Assembly (NCBI RefSeq): GCF_003634575.1
Contig: NZ_RBLJ01000001.1
Span: 620,001-684,000 of the forward strand
DNA length: 64,000 nucleotides
Direction: 5' to 3'
Origin: Photorhabdus asymbiotica
Lineage (GTDB): Bacteria; Pseudomonadota; Gammaproteobacteria; Enterobacterales; Enterobacteriaceae
Of the stretch, positions 31,290-41,472 are shown piece after piece. The translations under genes were made by a program, and so were the position numbers. Within the stretch, counting starts at the first letter, position 1. Each line of letters begins with the position of its first letter. The notes under the pieces are model-generated. The model had not been told where the DNA came from, did not search any database, and saw only the letters and a program-made list of their open reading frames with translations.

Positions 31290-34200
31290 ATGTCCTCAAA
31301 ATACCGTTATGAACTTCCTGAACGCCACGGCGATAACCGCCAGTTAGGTCGGCTTACTGGTGCAGCCTGTGCTGTAGAGTGTGCTGAAATTGTCGAACGC
31401 CATCAAGGCCCTGTCGTGCTGATAACCAAAGATATGCAAAACGCTTTACGTTTGCATGATGAAATCCATCAGTTTACCGACTGCCCTATCGATCTACTTT
31501 CTGACTGGGAAACGCTGCCCTATGACAGTTTTTCTCCTCATCAGGAAATTATTTCCAACCGCCTATCTACACTTTATCGTCTGCCAACGATGACGAAGGG
31601 TATTTTAATCCTGCCGATAAATACCTTAATGCAGCGGGTTTGCCCACATGAATATCTTCACGGGCATGCACTGGTTATGCATAAAGGGCAAAAACTCTCT
31701 CGGAATAAACTCCGCGCTGAATTAGAACAGGCAGGATATCGCAGCGTTGAACAGGTTCTTGAACATGGTGAATTTGCCACGCGAGGCGCGTTACTTGACC
31801 TTTTCCCAATGGGAAGTGAACACCCTTATCGTATCGATTTTTTCGATGATGAAATTGATAGTCTGCGAATCTTTGATGTTGACAGCCAGCGCACGCTGAC
31901 TGAGGTCAAGCAAATCAACTTACTACCTGCTCATGAATTCCCCACAGATAAAGAAACTATTGAACTGTTTCGTAGCCAATGGCGGGAGCGTTTCGAAGTC
32001 CGCCGTGATGGTGAACACATTTATCAGCAAGTTAGTAAAGGCACGCTACCAGCAGGAATAGAATATTGGCAACCGTTGTTCTTTAAGCAACCCTTACCAT
32101 CACTGTTTGATTATTTACCAGATAATACCCTGATTATCAGTCAGGATGTCAACAGCTCTGCTGAACGCTTCTGGCAGGATGTTCAACAACGTTTTATAAA
32201 CCGCAAAACTGACCCAATGCGACCGCTTTTATCACCGGAAGAACTTTGGCTTCCGGCTGATAAGCTATTCTCTAAACTGAAAAACTGGCCTCGTATTCAA
32301 CTCAAAACCGAAGAACTTAGTAAAAAAACTAACCACACAAATCTTGATTATCAACGACTACCTGATTTATCCATTGTCGCGCAAAATAAAGCGCCGCTGG
32401 ATAAACTCCGCCGTTTCCTTGAACAATTCAATGGTCGTGTTATTTTCTCCGTTGAGAGCGAAGGCCGTAAAGAAACGCTGCAAGAATTATTGTCACGAAT
32501 AAAGATTAAACCAATTAAAATCAGCAAATTGCATGAGGCACAACAACCAGGTCACTTTTTGATGGTTGGCGCGGCTGAACATGGCTTTATTGACAAAAAG
32601 AATGAACTTACTCTGATCTGTGAAAGTGACATGCTCGGAGAGCGTGTTGTCCGCCGTCGTCAGGATACTCGCCGCACTATCAATACCGATACTCTGATCC
32701 GTAACCTTGCAGAATTACGCCCCGGTCAACCCGTCGTCCATCTGGAACATGGTGTTGGTCGTTACCAAGGATTAACCTCTCTCGAAGCCGGTGGCATCAA
32801 AGCAGAATACCTGATACTAAGCTATGCGGGTGATGACAAACTCTATGTCCCTGTATCTTCACTGCATTTAATTAGCCGCTACGCAGGTGGTGCAGATGAA
32901 AATGCACCATTACATAAATTAGGCGGAGAAGTATGGAGCAAAGCTCGTCAAAAAGCCGCGGAGAAAGTCCGCGATGTGGCCGCTGAGCTGCTTGATATTT
33001 ATGCCCACCGTGCAGTAAAACCAGGATTCGCCTTTAAACACGATTGGGAACAATATCAGCTATTCTGTCAAAGCTTCCCATTCGAAACCACGCCAGATCA
33101 GGAACAGGCTATCAACGCAGTTCTGGATGACATGTGTCAACCTATTGCAATGGATCGTCTGGTTTGCGGTGATGTGGGGTTTGGTAAAACCGAAGTTGCA
33201 ATGCGCTCCGCATTTCTGGCAATCCAAAATAACAAACAAGTGGCTGTCCTGGTTCCAACAACACTTCTGGCTCAGCAACACTTTGACAATTTCCGTGACC
33301 GTTTTGCTAACTGGCCTGTACGTATTGAGATGATATCCCGCTTTCGCAGTGCAAAAGAGCAGCAACAAGTGGTTGAAATGGCAGCCGTTGGAAAAGTCGA
33401 TATTATCATTGGTACGCATAAGTTATTGCAAAGTAACCTACGCTGGAAAGATCTTGGTTTGTTAATCGTCGATGAGGAACACCGGTTTGGTGTACGCCAC
33501 AAAGAACAGATTAAAGCCATGCGTGCGGACGTCGATATTCTGACGCTTACCGCAACACCTATTCCACGAACACTCAATATGGCAATGAGTAGCATGCGGG
33601 ATCTATCGATCATTTCAACACCTCCCGCTCGCCGTCTGGCAGTCAAAACATTCGTTCGCGAATATGACAGCCTAGTTGTTCGAGAAGCAATGCTGCGTGA
33701 AATACTGCGTGGTGGCCAAGTTTACTATCTCTACAATGACGTTGAGAATATTGAGAAAGCAAAATTACGTCTTGAAAAATTGGTACCAGAAGCACGGATC
33801 GCCATTGGTCATGGACAGATGCGAGAGCGAGATTTAGAACGGGTGATGACTGACTTCCATCATCAACGATTTAATGTCCTTATCTGTACTACGATTATTG
33901 AAACTGGCATTGATATTCCAAGCGCTAACACTATCATCATTGAACGTGCTGACCATTTCGGCCTTGCTCAATTGCATCAACTGCGTGGACGTGTTGGACG
34001 CTCTCATCATCAAGCTTATGCTTATCTTCTGACCCCACATCCAAAAGCAATGACAGCCGATGCCCATAAACGTCTGGAAGCAATCGCCTCGCTCGAGGAT
34101 TTGGGGGCCGGTTTTGCGTTGGCGACTCACGATCTTGAAATCCGTGGTGCCGGTGAGCTACTTGGTGAAGAACAAAGCGGCCAGATGACAACTATTGGCT

Positions 34201-34736
34201 TCACACTCTACATGGAGCTATTAGAAAGTGCTGTCGACTCGCTAAAAGCGGGTCGTGAACCTTCACTTGAAGACTTAACGAATAGCCAGACTGATGTTGA
34301 ATTACGCATGCCTGTCTTATTGCCTGATGATTATATTCCTGATGTTAATATACGTTTGTCCTTCTACAAGCGGATTGCCAGTGCCAAAGACAAATTAGAA
34401 TTAGCTGAATTAAAGGTTGAATTGATAGACCGATTCGGCACATTACCAGATCCAGGACGTTATTTATTACAATCAGCAGACATTCGCCTATCTGCCCAAA
34501 AATTAGGTATTAAGCGCATAGAAGCCCACGAAAAAGGGGGATTTATTGAGTTTAGTGAAAAAAATAATGTTGATTCAACTTATCTTATCGGCCTGTTACA
34601 GAAACAGCCTGAAATTTACCGGCTGGATGGTCCCGCTAAGCTTAAATTCATTACTGATTTGAACGAAAAGACATTACGTCTGGAATTTATCCAGCAGTTA
34701 CTTGGTTCTTTTGAACAGCATCAACTCAGCGCCTAA
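31290..34736 (+). CDS. mfd: Transcription-repair coupling factor Mfd
   Basis: A 1148-residue DNA translocase that removes RNA polymerase stalled at lesions and recruits UvrA. In order: a UvrB-like N-terminal module (about 1-350), an RNAP-interaction domain containing LRPGQPVVHLEHGVGRYQGL, then the RecG-like helicase with Walker A GDVGFGKTE, DEEH box (LIVDEEHRFG), TLTATPIPRTL and the RGRVGRS motif VI, and a C-terminal autoinhibitory domain. Length is the family norm. It is transcribed alone. In E. coli it lies next to lolCDE; here it is 1.4 kb away in divergent orientation. Confidence 0.97.
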   Translation: MSSKYRYELPERHGDNRQLGRLTGAACAVECAEIVERHQGPVVLITKDMQNALRLHDEIHQFTDCPIDLLSDWETLPYDSFSPHQEIISNRLSTLYRLPTMTKGILILPINTLMQRVCPHEYLHGHALVMHKGQKLSRNKLRAELEQAGYRSVEQVLEHGEFATRGALLDLFPMGSEHPYRIDFFDDEIDSLRIFDVDSQRTLTEVKQINLLPAHEFPTDKETIELFRSQWRERFEVRRDGEHIYQQVSKGTLPAGIEYWQPLFFKQPLPSLFDYLPDNTLIISQDVNSSAERFWQDVQQRFINRKTDPMRPLLSPEELWLPADKLFSKLKNWPRIQLKTEELSKKTNHTNLDYQRLPDLSIVAQNKAPLDKLRRFLEQFNGRVIFSVESEGRKETLQELLSRIKIKPIKISKLHEAQQPGHFLMVGAAEHGFIDKKNELTLICESDMLGERVVRRRQDTRRTINTDTLIRNLAELRPGQPVVHLEHGVGRYQGLTSLEAGGIKAEYLILSYAGDDKLYVPVSSLHLISRYAGGADENAPLHKLGGEVWSKARQKAAEKVRDVAAELLDIYAHRAVKPGFAFKHDWEQYQLFCQSFPFETTPDQEQAINAVLDDMCQPIAMDRLVCGDVGFGKTEVAMRSAFLAIQNNKQVAVLVPTTLLAQQHFDNFRDRFANWPVRIEMISRFRSAKEQQQVVEMAAVGKVDIIIGTHKLLQSNLRWKDLGLLIVDEEHRFGVRHKEQIKAMRADVDILTLTATPIPRTLNMAMSSMRDLSIISTPPARRLAVKTFVREYDSLVVREAMLREILRGGQVYYLYNDVENIEKAKLRLEKLVPEARIAIGHGQMRERDLERVMTDFHHQRFNVLICTTIIETGIDIPSANTIIIERADHFGLAQLHQLRGRVGRSHHQAYAYLLTPHPKAMTADAHKRLEAIASLEDLGAGFALATHDLEIRGAGELLGEEQSGQMTTIGFTLYMELLESAVDSLKAGREPSLEDLTNSQTDVELRMPVLLPDDYIPDVNIRLSFYKRIASAKDKLELAELKVELIDRFGTLPDPGRYLLQSADIRLSAQKLGIKRIEAHEKGGFIEFSEKNNVDSTYLIGLLQKQPEIYRLDGPAKLKFITDLNEKTLRLEFIQQLLGSFEQHQLSA

Positions 34737-35517
34737 GTCACTTTTCACTTCCCCCTTCCGTGATTGATTATCAGTCTGTGGGGAAGTGCTGTAATTCTCC
34801 TTGCAAAACTACACTATCCATTTCTTCCATATATACCCTTCATCCTTCAAGTTGCTGCTTTGTTGGCTGCACTCACCTCAGTCACATAGTTATCTATGCT
34901 CCCGGGGATTCGCTCCCTTGCCGTCACGATGCATCTTGAAATCTATTGGGTATAGATTGGAAAAAAGATCAATTTCCATAAAATACCAATCAGATATAGT
35001 CATGCTAGTAATAGCGACCCGTATTATCAACCCGCTTTAACAATGGTTATTTTAATTTTTACTATATTACCCCGCTATAATTATTATTTTTACTTATACA
35101 TATGTAACCTTATATACCTCAAAATAATAATTAAAAAAATAAGAAGCACCTTAACCTCATTATTTAAATACAATTTTATTAAAATACCGACATAAGACTG
35201 TTCAAGTATTTCATTCCACTACATAAATTCAGCTTAAGTCGCCATTCAATTACAGTCATCGTACCAGTCATCTAATATTCTAATAATATTGAGAAACAGT
35301 GCCTCATTGTAACAATCAATCAAATATATTGAGTAATTATAAAAATCACATTCAAACATATTGTTTATTAGAAAATAAATTATTATATATTCCTAAATAT
35401 TATATTATCTTTTAATTGCATTATCTTACACTTCGTCTATACCAATTAGTTAAACCACTATTTATCTATTAAGAAGGAAACAATAGATATTTATAACAAG
35501 TATGAGAAATAGTCATT
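34737..35517. other. Spacer between mfd and isnA (781 bp)
   Basis: It contains an interrupted stem, CACTTCCCC with GGGGAAGTG (34746-34788), after mfd, ERIC copy 6 (34832-34954), and about 560 bp of very AT-rich DNA before isnA. The latter probably contains the isnAB promoter and binding sites for nucleoid proteins, but I could not pick a unique promoter. Confidence 0.55.
34832..34954 (+). repeat. ERIC repeat, copy 6 (hybrid A/B)
   Basis: 123 bp: the left arm is type A (GTTGCTGCTTTG) and the right arm is type B (GATGCATCTTG). A 4-bp deletion removes one TCAC. Confidence 0.9.
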
Positions 35518-36495
35518 ATGCAAAGTGCTACTGATAATAAGATTACTTCCGATAATATTTCCTCTAAAAATATTTCCATGCAGATTCTGCATGAATTGTT
35601 GCAATACCGCCGACACCTGACCGATTCAGAAAGAAGTTCAGTTCAAGAAGAAGAGATCATTAAAGGTGTACAGTTACCCAGAATTGAATATTTTATCAGA
35701 AATAAAAAACCTATAGAGTTTATTTTGCCTGCATTCCCAACCAAATCTCCAAACAAAAACAAAGTGCTTGGTACTTCTCCGGATATGGCGGAACGATTGT
35801 CTTTAACTTTTCTTAATTCTCTGTGTCAGCGTATCCAACTTTATTATTCTCCTGGTGCACGCATTATCATTTGTTCAGATGGACATGTTTTCGGTGATCT
35901 AATTCGTGTCAGAGATGAAATTATTAGCCAATATCATGAAGATATTAAACAATTACTTCATGAAATGGGTGCTATCAACTTAGATACATTTAATCTCAAT
36001 GACGATAAGGACCTCTGCGATCATCGTGATAATTTTGATTTACAGAGAAATATGTTAGTAAAACATTACGCCCGATCTGAAGAATCCATCAAAGATGAAT
36101 TATTGAAAAATAATGATGGGTTACAATTGTATCGTGCAGTCACTCGTTTTTTATATGAAGACAGTCTATTACCTGGCTATACCGGATCAAACAATGCCCT
36201 GCAAAAAGATGCCAAACAAAGAGCTATCGGTGTTATCCAACGAAGCTGGGCATGGGGAAATTTATTAGATACTCATTTCCCAAAAGCTATACGCCTGTCT
36301 ATTCATCCTCAACCGGCAGACAGTATTAAATTCGGTATTCATATGATGCCAACCAGGGATGACTGGTTAACCCCTTGGCATGGTGTCGCAGCCAATGTAA
36401 ATGGACAATTTATACTTATGAAACACAAAGAAGTTCAAATGATGGGCGGAAAATTAGTCAATATTCATGGAAAACCCAGCCACTATGTGATTTAA
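35518..36495 (+). CDS. isnA: Isonitrile (isocyanide) synthase, PvcA/IsnA family
   Basis: A 325-residue member of the PvcA/DIT1 family. IsnA makes the isocyanide group on tyrosine using ribulose 5-phosphate as carbon donor; in Photorhabdus and Xenorhabdus this begins rhabduscin synthesis. Family blocks: LPAFPTKSPNKNKVLG, ARIIICSDGHVFGDLIRV, the middle SIHPQPADSIKFGIHMMP, and TPWHGVAANVNGQFILM. The Shine-Dalgarno is weak; the ATG at 35578 (MQILHELL) is an alternative start. isnB follows 9 nt later. PvcA of Pseudomonas is an alternative name, but the isnB pairing fits both. Confidence 0.9.
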   Translation: MQSATDNKITSDNISSKNISMQILHELLQYRRHLTDSERSSVQEEEIIKGVQLPRIEYFIRNKKPIEFILPAFPTKSPNKNKVLGTSPDMAERLSLTFLNSLCQRIQLYYSPGARIIICSDGHVFGDLIRVRDEIISQYHEDIKQLLHEMGAINLDTFNLNDDKDLCDHRDNFDLQRNMLVKHYARSEESIKDELLKNNDGLQLYRAVTRFLYEDSLLPGYTGSNNALQKDAKQRAIGVIQRSWAWGNLLDTHFPKAIRLSIHPQPADSIKFGIHMMPTRDDWLTPWHGVAANVNGQFILMKHKEVQMMGGKLVNIHGKPSHYVI

Positions 36496-36504
36496 AGGAA
36501 AAAG

Positions 36505-37353
36505 ATGATGACAGAACTAAATAAATTTCAGACAGAAGAGATATTTCCTTTTGGTCTAAAGATCACACCTCAATATTCCGATCAACACATTGATACGCTA
36601 TCAGTGGAACAACTGAAAGAGCTGACTAAAAAACACAATCTGCTTATATTACGTGGTTTCAAATCTAACTTATCCGATCACGAAAAATACGAAGAATATG
36701 CCCGTAATTGGGGCGAAATAATGATGTGGCCGTTTGGTGCTATCTTAGATGTCCGTGAACACCAAGACGCTACCGATCATGTCTTTGATAACAGTTATAT
36801 GCCGCTTCACTGGGATGGTATGTATAAACCGACAATTCCCGAATTTATTATGTTTCATTGTGCCCACGCGCCTGAAAGTGACCAAGGAGGCAGGACAACC
36901 TTTGTCAATACCCGTCGTGTTATTGCTAATGCTACCCAGCAACAATTATCGCAATGGAAAAATATATCTGTTACTTATCGTATTAATAAAATCACTCATT
37001 ATGGGGGAGAAGTTCATTCTCCTCTATTAGAAGAACACCCGGATGGAAACGGCTATGTTATCAGATATAATGAGCCAGCAATAGACGGTGAAAAATTCCT
37101 GAATAAGCATGCTATTGAATACCATAATATCAGCCCTGATCAAGTAGCCGAATTTCAGCAAGATTTCATAAACATCTTGTACGATAAGCGCCATTTATAT
37201 GCCCATTCCTGGCAAAAAGGCGATCTGGTGATTGTGGATAATTTCTCTCTGCTACATGGACGTGAAGGGTTTACTTCCAAATCTGAACGACATTTACAGA
37301 GAATTCACATTCAATCTAATCCAGTCTTTAATAATCAGGCGTTAAGATCATAG
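36505..37353 (+). CDS. isnB: Fe(II)/2-oxoglutarate oxygenase IsnB (TauD family)
   Basis: A 282-residue non-heme iron oxygenase that oxidatively decarboxylates the tyrosine isocyanide to a vinyl isocyanide. The facial triad is visible: His102 and Asp104 (MPLHWDGMY) and His251 (LLHGREGF). An Arg near 262-266 (ERHLQRIHI) probably binds 2-oxoglutarate. An AAAGGA precedes the start. It forms an operon with isnA. No glycosyltransferase follows; rhabduscin synthesis needs one, and in P. luminescens it is known to be encoded elsewhere. Confidence 0.9.
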   Translation: MMTELNKFQTEEIFPFGLKITPQYSDQHIDTLSVEQLKELTKKHNLLILRGFKSNLSDHEKYEEYARNWGEIMMWPFGAILDVREHQDATDHVFDNSYMPLHWDGMYKPTIPEFIMFHCAHAPESDQGGRTTFVNTRRVIANATQQQLSQWKNISVTYRINKITHYGGEVHSPLLEEHPDGNGYVIRYNEPAIDGEKFLNKHAIEYHNISPDQVAEFQQDFINILYDKRHLYAHSWQKGDLVIVDNFSLLHGREGFTSKSERHLQRIHIQSNPVFNNQALRS

Positions 37354-37437
37354 TATTCTTAACCGACAAAAAACTGGAAAGACTATTATTTTGACTCCCA
37401 TTATAGTATGCTGCTGGCATTATCAGTACAATTATAA

Positions 37438-37518
37438 TATACCCAATAGATTTCAAGTTGCAGCGCGTCGGAAATGAACACAACCAACAAAGCAGCAACT
37501 TGAAAGATGAAGGGTATA
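37438..37518 (-). repeat. ERIC repeat, copy 7 (internally deleted)
   Basis: 81 bp. Both arms are present (TATACCCAATAGATTTCAAG and GAAGGGTATA) but about 46 bp of the centre are missing. It lies between isnB and the GNAT gene, 30 bp before the GNAT start. Confidence 0.88.
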
Positions 37519-37547
37519 ACCAGCTAAAACAAATCCGGGAGTCAATA

Positions 37548-38024
37548 ATGATCCGCCCTTTTAACACACAGGATATGGATTCTATTCTGCATATTTGGCT
37601 ATCAGCATCATTGATTGCCCATAAATTCATTGATGCTGATTTCTGGAAAAGCAAAGTAGACGATATGCGCAATATCTATATTCCGTTATCAGAAAATTAT
37701 GTCTATGAAAAGCAAGGTTCTGTAATTGGTTTTTTCAGCTTGTATGAAAATAGTATTGCTGCGATCTTTGTTGCACCATCAGAGCAAGGAAAAGGCATCG
37801 GTAAACAACTTATCAACTATGCCAAAAATCTACGGAATAAACTGGAATTAGAGGTTTATTGCCAAAATACAAATTCCATCAATTTCTATCTTAACTGTGG
37901 TTTCACGGAAAAAGAAAAAATAATAGATAAAAATACAGGTTACCCATCACTATTAATGGAATATATACCCTATGGATTTCAAGATGCATCGCGACGGCAA
38001 GGGAGCGAATCCCCAGGAGCATAG
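37548..38024 (+). CDS. GNAT acetyltransferase with ERIC-encoded C-terminus
   Basis: A 158-residue Gcn5-related N-acetyltransferase similar to the YjaB group: MIRPFNTQDM at the start, the acetyl-CoA loop QGKGIG at 80-85, and the closing INFYLNCGF. The substrate is unknown. The start at 37548 has CGGGAG upstream; the frame extends further up through ERIC copy 7 but without support. From residue 140 on, the protein (IPYGFQDASRRQGSESPGA, stop TAG) is read from ERIC copy 8, so the native end was probably near LLMEY. It lies downstream of isnB on the same strand. Confidence 0.75.
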   Translation: MIRPFNTQDMDSILHIWLSASLIAHKFIDADFWKSKVDDMRNIYIPLSENYVYEKQGSVIGFFSLYENSIAAIFVAPSEQGKGIGKQLINYAKNLRNKLELEVYCQNTNSINFYLNCGFTEKEKIIDKNTGYPSLLMEYIPYGFQDASRRQGSESPGA

Positions 38025-38090
38025 ATAACTCTGTGACTGGGATGAGTGAAATCAGCCAACAAAGCAGCAACTTGAAAGATGGAGAACATA
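37964..38090 (-). repeat. ERIC repeat, copy 8 (hybrid), overlapping the GNAT gene
   Basis: 127 bp. The left end has type B features (GATGCATCGCGACGG), the right end type A (GCAGCAACTTG), and the last bases have decayed (GGAGAACATA). It supplies the last 19 codons and the stop of the GNAT gene. Confidence 0.9.
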
Positions 38091-38305
38091 TTAGAAACTG
38101 AGCTTTTCAATCAGACCATTATTATAATCTCAAAAAATGAAAAATTTATTTCCCAATAGATTATAAATCTATTTTAAAATCACACTCAGTAATAGTCAAT
38201 ATAGATAGTCCAATCACTCTCTATGGACTGAGAAATAATAATAATTTTAAGTACCCAATTATAGTTATACTAAGGAGGCAATTAACACTAAAGAGGAAAA
38301 TAACA

Positions 38306-39973
38306 ATGACCATATCTCTTGAGTATTTTAAATCTGCAAAGTTTGACGGAAATCTATATCTTAAATGTCATGGTGAAATAGGTAAAGATACAGTAATAAA
38401 ATATACATTAACCAATTTAACCACGAAAAAGATATATGAGTGTTACAGTGAAGACAATCAACTTTCCTGTTTTACTTCGCTTAAACCCGAAAATTATATA
38501 ATAGAAACTACTATCATTAAAGATGGTAAAACTATTAAAAACCTGCCACCAGAAAGCATAGAGATAACAGAATCAGACTTGCTATTTGATATAGATAAAG
38601 AAATAGATGAAATAAATAAAAATGCAAGTAATGATATTAACATCAACAAAATTCCACCGAAACAAACTCTGTCTAAAGATAGAACTGTCTCTCTAAAAGG
38701 GAACAATCATATCCTAAATGATAATTTGAAATACCATATTGAGATCATGTTTTCTGCCGATGGATTAAAAACATTCGAAGTCGAACGAATTGATTTATTA
38801 CCTATTTTTAATTCATTCAAGCATAAAATAGATATAAGACCCGTTTTTAATAAAGAAGATTTCGATAAAAAAATATGGAAAACTCCAGAATTTAGTAAAT
38901 TAACTAATCTTTATAAAATAAACGCTGATATTAGTCATTCTGATTTAGTAAAATTAGCCAATGAACTGGAGAAATTGGACTACGTCGAGTTCTGCTCTCT
39001 CATTCCTGAGCTGAAAAATCTGCCTCCACCTCCTTTACTTTTAGCCCAAGAGACACTCTCCGAATCTACCGTCGATATCACTACACCTGACTTTTCACAT
39101 CTACAGGGGTATTTAGACGAGCACAATGGCATGAATATCAGAAATGCCTGGACTGAAGGTTATAAAGGTCAAGGTATCACTGTACACCACCTTGATTTTG
39201 GTGTTTACAGAAACCATGAAGATCTAGTTGGTAATATTACAGTTATCAATAGTCGCCCAGAAACACAAGATTGTAATCACGGTACAGCCGCCACCGGCTG
39301 TATTTCTGCAAAGGATAATAAATTCGGTGTAACTGGTATTGCTCACGAATGCCAATTCCGTTTTTATGACGTCGATGATTTTGATAGAATCATATATAGC
39401 TTTTTACCAGGAGATATTATTAGTTTAAATATTCAAACTGTAGCCAATAATAGATATTATCCTTTTACCTATCTAGCATCTAATTGGCAAAAAATAAAAA
39501 GTTGTGCCGACGCAGGAGCAATCATTATTTTTGCTTCTGGTAATAGTGGCATTAATTTAGCCTATGACTTCACTTTCCCTAATTATGGCGATCCTGGTGG
39601 TATTATGATCGGTGCCTGTACATCAATTAATGGACACAGGTTAGGCTTTTCCAATCATAATCTGCATACCAGTTTAAATTCCTGGGGTGAGAATGTCACA
39701 ACCACTGGATATTCAAATTTACAGCGCCTACCAGGAAATAATAGGAATTACACTCGTAGTTATAATGGGACATCCAGTGCAACACCTTTAGTTTCAGGCG
39801 CATTAGCACTCATTCAGTCTTATGCAAAATCAAAATATCATAAATATTTTAATTGTTCCCAAATAGCGACACTGGTCAAAAGCAGTGGCTTTTCATTAGG
39901 AGAACTACAGGGAATTGGCTCGCGTCCGAATGTCGCAAATGCTTTTAAACTAATTGATCGTCTATTGTCTTAA
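38306..39973 (+). CDS. Subtilisin-like serine protease (S8 family) with N-terminal extra domain
   Basis: A 555-residue protein. The S8 catalytic domain occupies about 285-555, with Asp297 (HHLDFGVYRNHEDL), His325 (CNHGTAATG), oxyanion Asn413 (FASGNSG) and Ser490 (NGTSSATPLVSG). The first 245 residues are an unidentified region ending in a stretch that looks like an I9-type propeptide (about 195-235) and a proline run (LPPPPLLL). There is no signal peptide, so it may act inside the cell or leave by a non-Sec route. GAGGA precedes the start. It stands alone after the isn island and is AT-rich, suggesting acquisition. Substrate unknown. Confidence 0.82.
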   Translation: MTISLEYFKSAKFDGNLYLKCHGEIGKDTVIKYTLTNLTTKKIYECYSEDNQLSCFTSLKPENYIIETTIIKDGKTIKNLPPESIEITESDLLFDIDKEIDEINKNASNDININKIPPKQTLSKDRTVSLKGNNHILNDNLKYHIEIMFSADGLKTFEVERIDLLPIFNSFKHKIDIRPVFNKEDFDKKIWKTPEFSKLTNLYKINADISHSDLVKLANELEKLDYVEFCSLIPELKNLPPPPLLLAQETLSESTVDITTPDFSHLQGYLDEHNGMNIRNAWTEGYKGQGITVHHLDFGVYRNHEDLVGNITVINSRPETQDCNHGTAATGCISAKDNKFGVTGIAHECQFRFYDVDDFDRIIYSFLPGDIISLNIQTVANNRYYPFTYLASNWQKIKSCADAGAIIIFASGNSGINLAYDFTFPNYGDPGGIMIGACTSINGHRLGFSNHNLHTSLNSWGENVTTTGYSNLQRLPGNNRNYTRSYNGTSSATPLVSGALALIQSYAKSKYHKYFNCSQIATLVKSSGFSLGELQGIGSRPNVANAFKLIDRLLS

Positions 39974-40012
39974 TTCAGTAAATTATTTCAAATAAGAAAG
40001 TCATGTCTTATA

Positions 40013-40041
40013 AAGGCTACCAGCTAATTGCTGGTAGCCTT
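40013..40041. terminator. Terminator between the protease and ndh
   Basis: AAGGCTACCAGC pairs with GCTGGTAGCCTT around TAATT, a perfect 12-bp stem between convergent genes. ERIC copy 9 begins 6 bp later. Confidence 0.75.
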
Positions 40042-40047
40042 ATCAAC

Positions 40048-40162
40048 TATATCTCTTTCAAGTTTGTTGGCTGCACTCACTCACCCCGGTCACAGAGTTA
40101 TCTATGTTCCCGGGGATTCGCTCCCTGGCCGTCGCGATGCATCTTGAAATCCATAGGGTATA
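40048..40162 (+). repeat. ERIC repeat, copy 9 (type B)
   Basis: 115 bp, with deletions in the left arm. The centre shows CACCCCGG with CCCGGGG, the covarying form. It ends 6 bp before the ndh stop codon. Confidence 0.9.
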
Positions 40163-40167
40163 AATAA

Positions 40168-41472
40168 TTAATGCAATTTTAATCGTGGACGAATTACACG
40201 GTTAATTCCACCAACCAACATCATCAAGCCAGTTTTAATATAACCATGTAAAGCCACCTGATGCATACGATATAAAGAAATATAGACAGCACGCGCCACA
40301 CGACCTTCTATCATCATTGAGCCACGCATTAAATTACCCATCAGACTACCCACCGTACTGAATTTAGATAATGACACCAAAGAACCATGATCTTTATAAA
40401 CGTACTCTTTTAACGGCTTGTCACTCAGCAAAGCAATAATATTGTTATGACAACGGCTGGCCATTTGGTGAGCCGCCTGTGCTCTCGGTGGAACAAAACC
40501 ACCCTCTTTCTTCAAGCATGATGCACAATCACCAATCGCAAAAATATGGTCATCAAGCGTCGTTTGCAATGTTGGTTTCACCACCAACTGATTAATCCGG
40601 TTAGTTTCAAGACCAGCAATATCTTTCATAAAATCCGGTGCTTTGATACCAGCAGCCCATACCATTAGATCAGCTTTAATCAACTCACCCTCTTTGGTAT
40701 TCAATCCATGTTCATCAGCACTCGTCACCATAGTTTTGGTCAATACCTGAACGCCAAGTTTTGTCAGCTCTTGGTGTGCCGCAGCAGAAATACGTGTTGG
40801 CAGTGCTGGCAAAATACGCTCTCCAGCTTCTACTAACGTAACATTTAACGCTTCTGAATTAAGTCCCTCAAAACCATAGCTGTTAAGCTGTTTTACTGCA
40901 TTGTGTAATTCCGCCGACAATTCAACGCCTGTCGCACCACCACCAACAATAGCAATATTAACCTTATCCTGTTGAGCACCGCTTGCAGAATACTTGAGGA
41001 ACAAATTCAACATTTCATTATGAAAACGATGAGCTTGTTGTGGATTATCCAAGAAGATACAGTGATCTTTCACACCCTGCGTACCAAAATCATTGGACTT
41101 ACTACCCAAGGCCATAACCAAAATGTCATAACTCAGTTCACGCTCAGGAACCAGTATCTCGTTATATTCATCCCGGATCTCAGCCAAAGAAATCTTTTTC
41201 GTATCACGGTGAATATCAGTTAAGGTTCCTAATTGGAAAGTGAAATAGTGGTTACGGGCATGAGCCAGATAACTCAACGCATCAACACCATCGTCCAGTG
41301 ATCCTGTCGCGACTTCATGCAACAACGGCTTCCACAAATGACTTTGGTTGCGATCTACCAGCACAATTTCTGCTTTCTTTTTGCGTCCCAACTTATGCCC
41401 CAGACTGGTTGCCAGTTCCAAACCACCAGCACCTCCACCAATGATCACAATTCTTTTCTTTGGTGTTGTCAT
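40168..41472 (-). CDS. ndh: NADH dehydrogenase II (non-proton-pumping)
   Basis: A membrane-associated FAD enzyme passing electrons from NADH to quinone without pumping protons, 434 residues. Two Rossmann motifs: [15 protein letters not shown] for FAD at the N-terminus, and [17 protein letters not shown] for NADH near residue 175; FAIGDCA is the second FAD contact. The C-terminus is amphipathic and membrane-binding. A possible FNR site lies 137 bp upstream, fitting the anaerobic repression known in E. coli. Confidence 0.95.
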   Translation of the reverse strand: MTTPKKRIVIIGGGAGGLELATSLGHKLGRKKKAEIVLVDRNQSHLWKPLLHEVATGSLDDGVDALSYLAHARNHYFTFQLGTLTDIHRDTKKISLAEIRDEYNEILVPERELSYDILVMALGSKSNDFGTQGVKDHCIFLDNPQQAHRFHNEMLNLFLKYSASGAQQDKVNIAIVGGGATGVELSAELHNAVKQLNSYGFEGLNSEALNVTLVEAGERILPALPTRISAAAHQELTKLGVQVLTKTMVTSADEHGLNTKEGELIKADLMVWAAGIKAPDFMKDIAGLETNRINQLVVKPTLQTTLDDHIFAIGDCASCLKKEGGFVPPRAQAAHQMASRCHNNIIALLSDKPLKEYVYKDHGSLVSLSKFSTVGSLMGNLMRGSMMIEGRVARAVYISLYRMHQVALHGYIKTGLMMLVGGINRVIRPRLKLH

